From positions 1-64,000 of the forward strand of contig DDTK01000011.1 of assembly GCA_002344065.1 (NCBI GenBank): a stretch of DNA of 64,000 bases, in the 5' to 3' direction. Positions 17,495-26,483 of this stretch are shown piece after piece. This DNA is from Flammeovirgaceae bacterium UBA2366 (GTDB taxonomy: Bacteria; Bacteroidota; Bacteroidia; Cytophagales; Cyclobacteriaceae). Numbering within the stretch: the first letter of the stretch is position 1; each line of letters begins with the position of its first letter. The position numbers were made by a program, and so were the translations under genes. The notes under the pieces were generated by a model that was given only the letters and a program-made list of their open reading frames with translations, had not been told where the DNA came from and did not search any database.

Positions 17495-18511
17495 CTATTT
17501 TAGCCAATCAATAGCATGTTGTAATGTACGATCAATGCCCTGTTCCATTTCCTGTTCTTGATTTTTAACCCAGACATCCGGAGCCAGACCTATCCCTTCG
17601 TAACTTTTACCATCAAACATTTCCACTTTCTGTATGGAGTATGAATATACCCAGCCATTGGCTAATTCACGTGATATTTTGGTTCCGAAAGTACCGTTGG
17701 TGGTATCGCCCATGATCATGACATTAGGCAAAGTTTTGGCAGCCATTACCATACGCTCAGCAGCGCTCACGGTGTAGCGGTCGGTTAATATAATCAACGG
17801 TTTATCAATATATGGATTTTGCTTTTTCAGGTACCAATTGTACCAGGGTGTATAATCGTTGGCTCCTCTCCCATTTTTTGTTTTACTGCGAAGAAAAAAT
17901 TTATCTTCTTGAATAAACTTGCCCAGAAAGGAATAGCTGTACGAAACATCACCCCCATTATTGTGACGTAAATCAACAATATATCCCTTAACGTGTGGGA
18001 AGGCTTTGAGCATGGCTTCAAGCTTTACAGCTTCTGCACGAAAATCATCAAAATAAATGTAAGCGATATCGTGTGATTTTATTTTCCCGTAAACGTATTT
18101 AGCTCCTTCCGTTTTTTCTGACTCGTCAAGATAATTTCGTTTGATTAGCGATAAATCAAACAACTCATCATCCAATCTTTCCTGGAAATATTTATTCGCA
18201 TCAAAGGCTCCATGATGAGACGCCATTAAGGCCACATGCCCATCTTCGATTGGCGCTATCATTTGTGTAAAAATTTCATAGAGCTCAGCATCACGGGTAT
18301 TGATATTCACTTGTGGCCGATACATTTCATAGGTAGCTTCCCAGTCAACATTTCTCTCGTCAAACAAAGCATAATCATCTTTAAAAGTTTGCCAGAAATT
18401 TTCGAAAATGGCTATGGGTGATTTCTCTGGCTCTTCAATGAACATAAGTTCACAGGCAGTTAAACAAATTGACACGGCAAAAGCAATTACACTATTCTTA
18501 TAGTTCTTCAT
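17495..18511 (-). CDS. S41-family peptidase lipoprotein
   Basis: The 338-aa protein has a lipoprotein signal with lipobox LTAC (C20). The C-terminal-processing-protease-like catalytic domain (about 140-325) has GYIVDLRHNNGG and the nucleophile region TVSAAE (S249). No PDZ domain is evident. It resembles Tsp/IRBP-like S41 proteins of Bacteroidota that degrade periplasmic peptides. It is the last gene of a three-gene minus operon with an outer-membrane protein (4-bp gap) and an alpha/beta hydrolase. The cleaved substrate is unknown. Confidence 0.85.
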   Translation of the reverse strand: MKNYKNSVIAFAVSICLTACELMFIEEPEKSPIAIFENFWQTFKDDYALFDERNVDWEATYEMYRPQVNINTRDAELYEIFTQMIAPIEDGHVALMASHHGAFDANKYFQERLDDELFDLSLIKRNYLDESEKTEGAKYVYGKIKSHDIAYIYFDDFRAEAVKLEAMLKAFPHVKGYIVDLRHNNGGDVSYSYSFLGKFIQEDKFFLRSKTKNGRGANDYTPWYNWYLKKQNPYIDKPLIILTDRYTVSAAERMVMAAKTLPNVMIMGDTTNGTFGTKISRELANGWVYSYSIQKVEMFDGKSYEGIGLAPDVWVKNQEQEMEQGIDRTLQHAIDWLK

Positions 18512-18515
18512 ATCA

Positions 18516-19340
18516 TTAAAATTTTAATGTGGCATTAAGATTCAGTTGATGCTGGTAACTCAGAAGCGTTCTTGGAGTATTCGTATGAATAAAATCGAAC
18601 CTATATTCCGCACCAATTTGCACATGACTGGAAATGGGATACTTATATTCAGCAGCAAGGTTTAATTTTCGCAACCGATTCCATGTCGTTAATTGTCCAT
18701 CACCCATAAATGCCATGATTATTTTAGCACTGTTATGCGAAGAAATATTCTCAATGAATTCATCATCTTCGGCCAGATATGGTGGACGAGCCATCCAAGA
18801 TAGAATTGGTAAGGCCACCTGCACGGATAACTGGTGCGTATCATTAAAAGTGTAGGCTCTACGGTACCAAACTAGTGCAGATTGATTGATGAAATAGCCA
18901 AACATGTTTGAGAGTGCAAAGTTGTAGAAGCCGGCCTGGAGATCGGACTGAATAGCCCCACCTATCCAGGCACGATAGTTTGCATTGGGTTGCACGGCTT
19001 TTCCAAAACCATAAGAGAAACCAATATGCAGGAACTCATGCGGCATCATCATGTGTGCATGGTCGCCCATATCCATTTCAGATGTTTCGCTTAATTGGGA
19101 TGAGTTGTAAGTAAAACCAACTTCTGCAAATTGAAAGTACGTCCCTATTCGCTGATACCGTAATCGATAACTGTGCATTGAAATATCGTCATGCACGAAA
19201 GGTGAATACGCCAGGTCTTGTCTGGCCAGGAAAGACATTCCGCCAGACACAGACAAAGTCTGTTCCTTCTGTTGAGCAAACAATAACTGCATGCTGCAAA
19301 TACTGTATAGGAAGAGAATTAATAGTGTTTGTTTTTTCAT
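18516..19340 (-). CDS. Probable outer-membrane beta-barrel protein
   Basis: The 274-aa protein has a signal peptide (cleavage after LLFA). Alternating hydrophobic/polar strands rich in aromatic residues lead to a C-terminal LNATLKF ending in F, the usual outer-membrane-insertion signal. A histidine/methionine-rich loop (DMGDHAHMMMPHEF, about 90-104) could bind metal, which is an inference only. It lies between an alpha/beta hydrolase (5 bp) and an S41 peptidase (4 bp), surely one operon. I do not recognise the family. Confidence 0.65.
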   Translation of the reverse strand: MKKQTLLILFLYSICSMQLLFAQQKEQTLSVSGGMSFLARQDLAYSPFVHDDISMHSYRLRYQRIGTYFQFAEVGFTYNSSQLSETSEMDMGDHAHMMMPHEFLHIGFSYGFGKAVQPNANYRAWIGGAIQSDLQAGFYNFALSNMFGYFINQSALVWYRRAYTFNDTHQLSVQVALPILSWMARPPYLAEDDEFIENISSHNSAKIIMAFMGDGQLTTWNRLRKLNLAAEYKYPISSHVQIGAEYRFDFIHTNTPRTLLSYQHQLNLNATLKF

Positions 19341-19345
19341 ATTGA

Positions 19346-20332
19346 TTATTTGCTAGCACTAGAAGTTTGATGGATAGTGTCCAACCAATTGTTGATCAGA
19401 TTGAATAATTCGGGATGCACGGTTTTATCAATTTCATTCCAGTTATAGCAAAGCTCAGAGCGTAAAAACTGATGGTTAACACCTTCAATAGTATATATCC
19501 AATGGTTCTCATTGTTGTTCCATAATAGTTCCGTCATCAAATGAGTATTACTGATATCATCGACCATATAATCATTCTCGGCATATACCGTAAGTATGGG
19601 GCATTGAATGCGTGGGATGTATTTTGCCGGATCGTGCCGGATGACATGGCTTAAAAAAATTGGTTTGATAACATGTGATGAAGTTTTAATGACTGCCAGG
19701 GAGATCTTCAACATGTTCATTTTGAATTTTAGCTTTCTGCCTTCAAGCCCACGACAGCTATACTGGTTGCGCATGTCAAACAAAACTTGCTGATGCACAC
19801 GTTGCGCAGGGCCCACCATGTTGATGAGCAAAGCAACGTCATCAGAGTTTTCAGCAGCCACTAACTGTGCGATGTAACCACCCTGGCTATGCCCCATCAA
19901 CCCGATTTGTGTAGGGTCAATCTCTGGTCTTTGCTTCAGGTAATGAATTACTCTTGCTGCATCGGCAGCATATTCTTTGAATCCTGCTTTGCGCCAATTG
20001 CCACCACCATGGTTAATGCCCCTTTTTTCTAAAAAGAATACCGCGTAGCCCCGTTCCAGCATTAGATCGGCCAGTTCTTTACAATAGGTATAGTCTGCTT
20101 CCGTATGAAAATGTGAACGATAAGAAAAGTCACCGCTGCCACTGATGAAGATGAAAGCCGGTACGGGCTGGCCTTGTTGAACATGCTTTGGAAGTAACAA
20201 AGAACCGGAAACATCTACTTTGCCCGGCAACAGCACCTCTTCGCCCGGACATACCTGCGGATAAATCATCTTCTGGCAAAATCCGGTTTGGAATACTGCG
20301 ATGACAACGATACTTAAAACAATTTCCCTCAT
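19346..20332 (-). CDS. Exported alpha/beta hydrolase
   Basis: The 328-aa protein has a signal peptide (to about FCQ20). The alpha/beta hydrolase fold shows the oxyanion strand FIFISGSGD, nucleophile elbow GHSQGG (S149), acid region YAENDYM and catalytic His in EGVNHQF. It resembles the acyl-peptidase/dienelactone-hydrolase branch, and the substrate is unknown. It is first gene of the hydrolase-barrel-peptidase operon. A -7 box TACTTTTG lies 32-39 bp upstream, behind three GGACA repeats that the divergent GlxA regulator may bind. Confidence 0.85.
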   Translation of the reverse strand: MREIVLSIVVIAVFQTGFCQKMIYPQVCPGEEVLLPGKVDVSGSLLLPKHVQQGQPVPAFIFISGSGDFSYRSHFHTEADYTYCKELADLMLERGYAVFFLEKRGINHGGGNWRKAGFKEYAADAARVIHYLKQRPEIDPTQIGLMGHSQGGYIAQLVAAENSDDVALLINMVGPAQRVHQQVLFDMRNQYSCRGLEGRKLKFKMNMLKISLAVIKTSSHVIKPIFLSHVIRHDPAKYIPRIQCPILTVYAENDYMVDDISNTHLMTELLWNNNENHWIYTIEGVNHQFLRSELCYNWNEIDKTVHPELFNLINNWLDTIHQTSSASK

Positions 20333-20363
20333 GTAATTGTGTGTTTGTTGGTGGATTCAAACG

Positions 20364-20371
20364 CAAAAGTA
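20364..20371 (-). promoter_or_regulatory. -7 promoter box of the hydrolase operon
   Basis: TACTTTTG on the minus strand matches TAnnTTTG. The GGACA repeat array lies just upstream, in the position expected for an activator. Confidence 0.5.
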
Positions 20372-20394
20372 GAAGGCAAGTACACGGCTGTTCA

Positions 20395-20480
20395 GGACAG
20401 TGACCGGACATATCAGGACAACTTACACTGACGCATGCGGCACGCTAAAATATATGGCCGGAAATGTCCGTATCTTGTCC
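20395..20480. promoter_or_regulatory. GGACA/TGTCC operator array between divergent promoters
   Basis: GGACA occurs at 20395-20399, 20406-20410 and 20416-20420 (11- and 10-bp periods). Its complement TGTCC occurs at 20465-20469 and 20476-20480 (11-bp period). Helically phased half-sites facing both promoters suggest binding by the AraC-type domain of the adjacent GlxA regulator. Confidence 0.6.
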
Positions 20481-20504
20481 TTTATTAATAGATTATCAGG
20501 GATT

Positions 20505-20512
20505 TACCTTTG
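20505..20512 (+). promoter_or_regulatory. -7 promoter box of GlxA-type regulator
   Basis: TACCTTTG matches TAnnTTTG and lies 25 bp downstream of the TGTCC pair. It overlaps a possible TTG start at 20510, which argues for the ATG at 20546. Confidence 0.5.
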
Positions 20513-20545
20513 CAACGGGTCGAACATAAACAAACCAATAGTGCC

Positions 20546-21556
20546 ATGAGCAAAGAAATTAAAGTAGTATTCGCCATCTTACCAAAAGTACACTTGATCG
20601 ATCTGTCAGGTCCCGTACAGGTATTCTATGAAGCCAACCAATTTGGTGCAAACTTTAAGATTGAATATTGTGGCTTGAAGGATAATGACACAGTATACGC
20701 GCAACAAGGTTTGCAGTTTGCCGGACTGCAATCCTTTGAACATGTTGAACTAAGCAAAAACGATTATCTGTTTATTCCGGGGATGGAATTCAGTTCTATA
20801 AAGGAAGGACAGTTGGCCAGTGGCTATGCTGATTTTTATAACTGGATGCACGCACAATACAAGAAAGAAGTGAATATATGCACCGTATGCAGCGGCACTT
20901 TTGTGTTGGCAGAATCCAATATGTTAACCAATAGAACTTGCACCACGCATTGGAAGTGTATTGATTACCTGAAGACGAATTACACCTCGATTAAAGTGGT
21001 TAACGACCAACTTTATGTAAAAGACGGGCACATGTACACCAGTGCCGGCATGACTTCGGGTATTGACATGGCCTTGTTTATTGTGGAAGAAAACTTCGGG
21101 CCTGTTATTACCTCCAAAGTGGCACGTGAAATGGTTGTATTTTTACGCAGACCAGGTGGCGATTCTCAGGGAAGTATTTATCTGGATTTCCGCACGCACA
21201 TCCACCCTGCCATACACACCGTGCAGGATTATATAATTCAACATCCTACCGGAAAAAATTCCATAGAAGAACTGGCAGAAATGGTAAACATGTCGGAGCG
21301 AAACCTTACCCGTTTATTCAGAAAGCATACTGGCATTAGCATCAATGATTTTAAGACAAAATGCAGACTTTCCCATGCAGAAAGTTTACTCAAGCATCCG
21401 GGGTACACTATTGATTATATTGCTTCACAATGTGGCTTTGCAGATGGCAGACAATTAAGAAGGATGTGGAAAGAACATTATGGAAATTCACCTTCGTCTT
21501 TCAGGGACGCTAAGGAAGTTTCTCGGATTACTTCAGATAAGAAACCAGTACTCTAA
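20546..21556 (+). CDS. GlxA-family transcriptional regulator (DJ-1/PfpI + AraC)
   Basis: About 336 aa from ATG 20546, the first Met after the -7 box. The N-terminal DJ-1/PfpI-like domain (about 1-190) has the nucleophile-elbow position NICTVCSGTFVL. The C-terminal AraC/XylS domain has two helix-turn-helices (ELAEMVNMSERNLTRLFRKHTG, shown here only in part, and YIASQCGFADGRQLRR). The ligand is unknown. It is divergent from the hydrolase/barrel/peptidase operon. Two paralogues lie at 43.7 and 46.1 kb, but only this copy has the GGACA array. Confidence 0.9.
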   Translation: MSKEIKVVFAILPKVHLIDLSGPVQVFYEANQFGANFKIEYCGLKDNDTVYAQQGLQFAGLQSFEHVELSKNDYLFIPGMEFSSIKEGQLASGYADFYNWMHAQYKKEVNICTVCSGTFVLAESNMLTNRTCTTHWKCIDYLKTNYTSIKVVNDQLYVKDGHMYTSAGMTSGIDMALFIVEENFGPVITSKVAREMVVFLRRPGGDSQGSIYLDFRTHIHPAIHTVQDYIIQHPTGKNSIEELAEMVNMSERNLTRLFRKHTGISINDFKTKCRLSHAESLLKHPGYTIDYIASQCGFADGRQLRRMWKEHYGNSPSSFRDAKEVSRITSDKKPVL

Positions 21557-21590
21557 GTAACTCCACAATTACAGGCACTAAAACGTGACG

Positions 21591-21936
21591 GCATCAGCAC
21601 AAATTGTCAGGCAGCGAATTCTTCCCACTTCCAAAGCCCGCCAATATGTGTCGCTGCAGTATCCTGTAGTGAAGAATGGAGATTAAGTTCTGAAATGCCT
21701 GCGCTAAAAAAAAACTTTCTATGAAGATTGGGTAAGGCCCGTAGCCAAAGCTATATTAACATAACGCCTTAACATTACATAACTATCCTGAGCGCAGGTA
21801 AGGACCCCAGACCTGAGCACCAGGGAATCCGAGAGCTTCCAACCCATGAGCAGCACAGCCCCACGCTCAGTTATATAATTATATTATGCCAACCATCTGG
21901 CGCCAGCCATTATACTCAGCCTTGCAGGCGCTATCG
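21591..21936 (+). repeat. Mosaic repeat copy A+B+partial C
   Basis: Module A (subtype 1) is followed by module B arms TTAACATAACGCC and AGTTATATAATTATATTATG. These are separated by an enlarged loop of about 80 nt, GC-rich and unrelated to the loops elsewhere. Module C begins with TGGCGCC but its second arm and tail are degenerate. It lies downstream of the GlxA gene and upstream of the DUF2975 operon. Confidence 0.75.
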
Positions 21937-22034
21937 ACCCTGGCCCTAAAATTCCATTTAAGGGCAATTTGGTAATTTTGAGATATTCCGAATAACCAAT
22001 AATAATTATTGTAAATAGTATATTTTTTATTGAT

Positions 22035-22075
22035 ATTCAATAATTTTATCTATTATTGCATCATAATTCAATAAT
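22035..22075. promoter_or_regulatory. ATTCAATAAT direct repeats before DUF2975 gene
   Basis: Two exact copies of ATTCAATAAT lie at 22035-22044 and 22066-22075, 31 bp apart (about three turns). The second ends 2 bp before the start codon at 22078. They are candidate binding sites for the HTH protein encoded in the operon. Confidence 0.4.
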
Positions 22076-22077
22076 CT

Positions 22078-22614
22078 ATGACAAAACGTAATGATTTTAT
22101 CTGGAAAGCCATTCAAACCGTATGTTGGTTCATTTTCGCAGGCTTTTGTGTCCAAACGGGCGCCCTATTATTCAATTACATCTACAGTCTGTTTAGACCC
22201 ATAGCTACAGAAAATCTTCACCTGGGTCTTAATCTATCCGAACTCTATAAGAAGAGTATTTCAATCTACACCCTTCTGTTTACAATCATCATCGGACTTT
22301 CGGTCATGAAGGCCCTGGTATTCTACACCGTTATTCGAATCTTCAAAAAACTGAATTTAGTGAAGCCTTTCAGTAACGATGTGCACCAATTTATCTTAAA
22401 GATTACCTACTACGCATTCTCAATAGGAGTCATCAGCCTGATTTCTCAAAAAATTGCTGAGAAGTTAATTGACCAAGGCTATGACATTGGAATTATTGAA
22501 CGCTACTGGAATGACTATCTAGCTTATTTGATGATGGCGGCAATACTTTTTGTTATTGCTTTAATCTTTAAAAAAGGAATTGAACTGCAAAGTGAAAACG
22601 ATTTAACTGTTTAA
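22078..22614 (+). CDS. DUF2975 membrane protein
   Basis: The 178-aa protein has four hydrophobic segments (about 13-33, 60-83, 100-122 and 145-165), matching DUF2975. In this family the membrane protein is typically encoded next to a small Cro/C1-type regulator, as it is here 3 bp downstream. The role of the pair is not established; a membrane-sequestered regulator is an inference. The upstream region is strongly AT-rich and carries a duplicated decamer. Confidence 0.8.
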   Translation: MTKRNDFIWKAIQTVCWFIFAGFCVQTGALLFNYIYSLFRPIATENLHLGLNLSELYKKSISIYTLLFTIIIGLSVMKALVFYTVIRIFKKLNLVKPFSNDVHQFILKITYYAFSIGVISLISQKIAEKLIDQGYDIGIIERYWNDYLAYLMMAAILFVIALIFKKGIELQSENDLTV

Positions 22615-22617
22615 GCC

Positions 22618-22842
22618 ATGCCAATAATTGTAAATGTTGATGTGATGATGGCCAAGCGAAAAATGTCGCTAAACGAGTTATCCGAAAAAGTAGATATAAC
22701 CCTTTCAAACTTATCTATTTTAAAAACAGGAAAGGCAAAGGCCATACGGTTTAGTACACTCGAGGCTATTTGCAGTGCGCTCAATTGCCAGCCTGGCGAC
22801 CTATTAGAATACGTAGAAAAATCAACTAGTGAACCATTGTGA
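22618..22842 (+). CDS. Small Cro/C1-type HTH regulator (YozG-like)
   Basis: The 74-aa protein is essentially one HTH domain: MSLNELSEKVDITLSNLSIL and TLEAICSALNCQPGDLLEY. This is the usual size and ending of the regulators that accompany DUF2975 proteins. It follows the DUF2975 gene by 3 bp and overlaps the next gene by 4 bp (GTGA), so all three are one operon. It is a likely autoregulator through the upstream decamer repeats. Confidence 0.88.
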   Translation: MPIIVNVDVMMAKRKMSLNELSEKVDITLSNLSILKTGKAKAIRFSTLEAICSALNCQPGDLLEYVEKSTSEPL

Positions 22843-24329
22843 AACAGCCTATTGCTCTATTAATATTCTTATTGATTTGGAATCAATTTGTTATGGCACA
22901 AAAAGATGCCGAAATAATTTCCATCGGAGAAAAGGTAACGTTCTTCTCTAAGACGCTAAATGAAGACAGAAGACTCTGGGTGTATGTACCAGACCAAACA
23001 TCTTTCCAAAAGAATGTAGAAAAACGATATCCTGTCTTATATCTGTTAGATGGTGAATCGCAATTTTATGCAACCGTAGGCCTGGTGCAGCAACTAAGTC
23101 AGGCAAATCTCAATTCTATTCTTCCGGAAATGATTATCGTTGGAATCGAGAACACCAACCGGTATCGTGATTTAACCCCGAAGGTAAACACAACAACTCC
23201 TTTCATAACATTTTTGGAAAGGGAGCTATTTCAATATATCGATGAGAAGTATAGAACCGCACCTTATAAATTATTGGTTGGGCATTCTTTAGGGGGATTA
23301 TTGGCTATTGACATTCTAACAAACAAGCCAGAGATGTTCAACGCGTATATTGCTATTGATCCCAGCATGTGGTATGCCGATGAGCAATTTTTGAATCAGA
23401 CCCTATCGCGCCTTCCTAACCAAAAAATTACCGACAGAAAGCTATTTGTTGGAATCGCCAACTCCCTCCCTCCAAACGTAACTCTTAAGAATGTTTCGAA
23501 GGATAAGTCCAGCGAGACCAGGCATATTCGTTCAATTCTAAAGTTGGGAGATTTTTTTAGCAAACAGCCAAACAAGGGCATTCAATACAAGCAAAGCTTT
23601 TATGAAAACGAGAACCACAACTCTGTTCCATTGCTGACTCAATATGATGGTCTCCGCTTTGTGTTTGATTTCTATCAGTCCGATCTGTCAGAAAAAGACT
23701 TTCAGGATTCAACTGCCCTAATCATTAACAAACTCAGAAGTCATTATGAAAAGGTATCAAAAGGATTGGGTTATACAGTGGCTCCTCCTGAGGAATTTAT
23801 CAATTACCTTGCTTACGATGCGCTGGGCAAGAAGCACCTCTCAAAAGCTAAATCCCTATTTACCCTGAACCTTGAAAATTTTCCTCAAAGCAACAAAGCT
23901 CACGCAGCCTATGCCGATTATTTAGCCGCGACAGGAGACATCGCAAAGGCTACAGAGTATTACAAGAAGTCGTTGCAAATAAAAGATGACAAGGCAGTAC
24001 AGCAGCGGCTGCTGACCCTTACCAGTAAGGGCATATCGTTAACAGAGAGCGATCTAATACAATATGTCGGTCAATATATATTGGACGATTATAAAATTAC
24101 CATTGTGCTGGAGCTGAAAGACGGAAAGTTGATATCCAAAGTGCCCGGCCAGGCAGACAGTGAATTTGTTCCTGTATCAAAAGACGTTTTCACCGTAAAA
24201 GACAAGCAAGGTTACAACATCACGTTTCACAAAACCAACGACACAATAACAGGCTTTACCTCGGTTCAGCCAAACGGAATCTTTAAAGCAATGAAAAAAG
24301 TTGAGAATTATCCGAGCGGATCAAAGTAA
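22839..24329 (+). CDS. Exported esterase (IroE/esterase D-like) with TPR
   Basis: The 496-aa protein starts at GTG 22839, overlapping the HTH stop. After a signal peptide (ending VMAQ) comes an alpha/beta hydrolase of the putative esterase family: YPVLYLLDGES, then nucleophile elbow GHSLGG, DPSMWY and a catalytic His near ENHNS. TPR-like helices (about 335-390) precede a small C-terminal beta domain of the DUF3471 type (YVGQYILDDYKITI). The substrate is unknown. A second, shorter esterase of the same type lies at 42.2 kb. Confidence 0.85.
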   Translation: MKQPIALLIFLLIWNQFVMAQKDAEIISIGEKVTFFSKTLNEDRRLWVYVPDQTSFQKNVEKRYPVLYLLDGESQFYATVGLVQQLSQANLNSILPEMIIVGIENTNRYRDLTPKVNTTTPFITFLERELFQYIDEKYRTAPYKLLVGHSLGGLLAIDILTNKPEMFNAYIAIDPSMWYADEQFLNQTLSRLPNQKITDRKLFVGIANSLPPNVTLKNVSKDKSSETRHIRSILKLGDFFSKQPNKGIQYKQSFYENENHNSVPLLTQYDGLRFVFDFYQSDLSEKDFQDSTALIINKLRSHYEKVSKGLGYTVAPPEEFINYLAYDALGKKHLSKAKSLFTLNLENFPQSNKAHAAYADYLAATGDIAKATEYYKKSLQIKDDKAVQQRLLTLTSKGISLTESDLIQYVGQYILDDYKITIVLELKDGKLISKVPGQADSEFVPVSKDVFTVKDKQGYNITFHKTNDTITGFTSVQPNGIFKAMKKVENYPSGSK

Positions 24330-24429
24330 GGCAACAATAAGTTATCATATGGTAACCAGTCAAACCAACCTAAAGTATTTTCTTGTTAAAAATTATTTCA
24401 TGTTGGTCGCTCCTAATTCCGTTAATTCA

Positions 24430-24993
24430 CTAAAACCGTCCGTTGCGTATTCGGCTCAGGCTTTGCTTGGTGATACCCAAATAACCTGCCATATCAGAGA
24501 CCGGTATTTCGTTCAGATGCTTGGCATGAGTGTTTACCAATTGTTTATAGCGATCTTCAGCCGTAATGGCCAGAGAATCGATCAGTCGGTTTTGCAGCAC
24601 AGTGACATAGCGGGCCAGAAAGAAATTCACCGTGGCGAGGTATTTTTCCTTTTTCATTTCCTGCTCAAGGTCCTGCCAGCGGCACACAGTAATGTCAGCA
24701 TCGGCTACAGCCACAATAGAAAAATCAGTTCGGCTTGTGCCAAGAAGCGATGCAGGGTCTCCGTCAACATCACCGGGGAATGTGAAGCCAAGAATAAATT
24801 CGCGCTGGTCGATTGGGCGCACCGTTTTAAAAATACCTTTTGTGATATAGAAAAAGAAATCGTTGGTAGTATCAGGCGTCATGACAGACTCCAACCGCTG
24901 CACGTGCCGAGGCTTGCCAATTTTACTTAATGCAGCAAGCAGATCAATCGAAAACTTGTCGTGATTACGGTGGATATGGAATTCGGGCATCAT
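24430..24993 (-). CDS. Crp/Fnr-family transcriptional regulator
   Basis: About 187 aa from ATG 24993. The cyclic-nucleotide-binding-like N-terminal domain (FFYITKGIFKTV, then FILGFTFPGD) is followed by a C-terminal HTH (VSDMAGYLGITKQSLSRIR). The arginine/glutamate pair that binds cAMP is not obvious, as in most Bacteroidota members. It is convergent with the esterase operon and has no clear target here. A decayed relative lies at 39.5 kb. Confidence 0.88.
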   Translation of the reverse strand: MMPEFHIHRNHDKFSIDLLAALSKIGKPRHVQRLESVMTPDTTNDFFFYITKGIFKTVRPIDQREFILGFTFPGDVDGDPASLLGTSRTDFSIVAVADADITVCRWQDLEQEMKKEKYLATVNFFLARYVTVLQNRLIDSLAITAEDRYKQLVNTHAKHLNEIPVSDMAGYLGITKQSLSRIRNGRF

Positions 24994-25104
24994 GGATTTA
25001 AAAATAATCAATAAGTTAACACAGGTGCGCTTCGCTCACTAAGTAACGATAAAAGACGGATTGAAATTTACAAAAATGTGAAATGCAAAAAATAACTTTA
25101 ACTC

Positions 25105-25506
25105 ATGCTTAGAAATTATTTTCTTCTTTCGCTGCGAGGCATGTTGATTGCTTTAGCATCAACACTCAGCAGTTGCTCATCGGGTGATGAGCCTACGGCA
25201 AACAAACCTCGAAAAGTCCGATATGAAATCACCGGAAATTTCAGCGGCACGTTTACGGTGGTCTACACTGCGCTAACCGGTGGAAGTCGAGTGGAGAACA
25301 ATGTGCCAAACGGCTGGTCTATGGAAATGGATTATCCTTCCTCTACCACATCAATTGGCATCGGAGCTCAAGCAACAACTCTGGGATCGTCCGGTCAAAC
25401 AGCCGTGATACGAATATATGTGAATGAAATGGAAGTAAAATCTTCAGCAGGCACCGCAGGAGCGCTGGGCGAAATAGTAATTCCTACCATTGCCTACTCC
25501 TTCTAA
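25105..25506 (+). CDS. Hypothetical lipoprotein
   Basis: The 133-aa protein has a lipoprotein signal (lipobox LSSC, Cys near 24). The mature part is a small beta-rich domain beginning VRYEITGNFSGTFTVVYT. This resembles MmpS-like or immunoglobulin-like folds without enough signal to assign one. It lies 13 bp upstream of a dehalogenase-like hydrolase on the same strand, so the two may be co-transcribed. Confidence 0.6.
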   Translation: MLRNYFLLSLRGMLIALASTLSSCSSGDEPTANKPRKVRYEITGNFSGTFTVVYTALTGGSRVENNVPNGWSMEMDYPSSTTSIGIGAQATTLGSSGQTAVIRIYVNEMEVKSSAGTAGALGEIVIPTIAYSF

Positions 25507-25518
25507 TCAAGCAATACT

Positions 25519-26424
25519 ATGATGAGTGAACAATTAAAAGAGTGGAAAGCTAAAGGTCAGTATTACCGGCATCGCGGCCATGCTGCATTCTACCGTATGG
25601 AAGGCAGTGGGCAAGCATTATTGATTTGCCACGGATACCCATATAATACGTATGACTTCAAAGAAGTTTGGCCGTCCCTTACTTCTATGTTTCAGGTAAT
25701 CGCCCCAGACATGTTGGGGATGGGTTTCTCTGACAAGCCGAGTAACTATGCTTATAGCTTTGAGGATCATGCAAATTTTTTTACTGACTTGTTGCACCAC
25801 CTTGGCGTAAGCAAAGTGCATATCTTGTCGCACGATCTGGGCAACAGCGTAGTTCAGGAATTACTGGCTCGCCAACAATCGGGTAGTAATTCATTTGAAA
25901 TCCTTTCTATTGCATTTCTAAATGGGGGTCTCTTTACTGATGTTTACAAACCGAGGCTTATTCAAAAACTACTTTCTCAAACGCCCCCACCAATTGGGAA
26001 GTTAATCAGTCGATTGATGTCGAAAAATAGTGTAAGTCGGGCAACAGCAGAAGTATTTGGTGCTGCAACAAAACCTTCTACTGAGTTATTGCACGATTTC
26101 TGGGAGATACTCAATTACAATAAGGGCAAGTTACTCGCTTGGAAAATAGGTCGGTTGATTTTTGATAAAGAACCCCATCAATCACGATGGATTGCCGCTA
26201 TGCAACAAACAAAAGTACCGATGATATTTATCAATGGGCCTGCTGATCCCAACTCCGGCATTCACATGGCGAATCGGTATAAAGAGTTGATTCCGAATCC
26301 TCATGTCATTTTGTTGCCGGAGGCTATTGGTCACTGGCCGCAGTTGGAAGCGCCTGATGAAGTGTTGCGTGCATTTTTGCAATTCCATCAAAGATTAAAT
26401 ACAGAAATTAAATCACTGAAATAA
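25519..26424 (+). CDS. Alpha/beta hydrolase, haloalkane-dehalogenase/epoxide-hydrolase branch
   Basis: The 301-aa cytoplasmic protein has the oxyanion motif CHGYP, DMLGMGFSDKP and the nucleophile elbow SHDLGN. The catalytic residue is Asp (D106) rather than Ser, as in haloalkane dehalogenases and epoxide hydrolases. The acid lies in INGPADP and the catalytic His in GHWPQLE. Halide-stabilising Trp/Asn after the elbow (usually HDWG) is replaced by Leu, so dehalogenase activity should not be assumed. Confidence 0.82.
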   Translation: MMSEQLKEWKAKGQYYRHRGHAAFYRMEGSGQALLICHGYPYNTYDFKEVWPSLTSMFQVIAPDMLGMGFSDKPSNYAYSFEDHANFFTDLLHHLGVSKVHILSHDLGNSVVQELLARQQSGSNSFEILSIAFLNGGLFTDVYKPRLIQKLLSQTPPPIGKLISRLMSKNSVSRATAEVFGAATKPSTELLHDFWEILNYNKGKLLAWKIGRLIFDKEPHQSRWIAAMQQTKVPMIFINGPADPNSGIHMANRYKELIPNPHVILLPEAIGHWPQLEAPDEVLRAFLQFHQRLNTEIKSLK

Positions 26425-26483
26425 ATACATTCGACCGTAACATGAAGGAGCGCTCCAACGTCTTCAAAACGAACTTGTGATTG

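Noticed and set aside
24301..24930. 209-codon + strand frame opposite the Crp/Fnr gene
   Set aside because: The minus strand encodes a clear Crp/Fnr protein. The + strand frame is its shadow.
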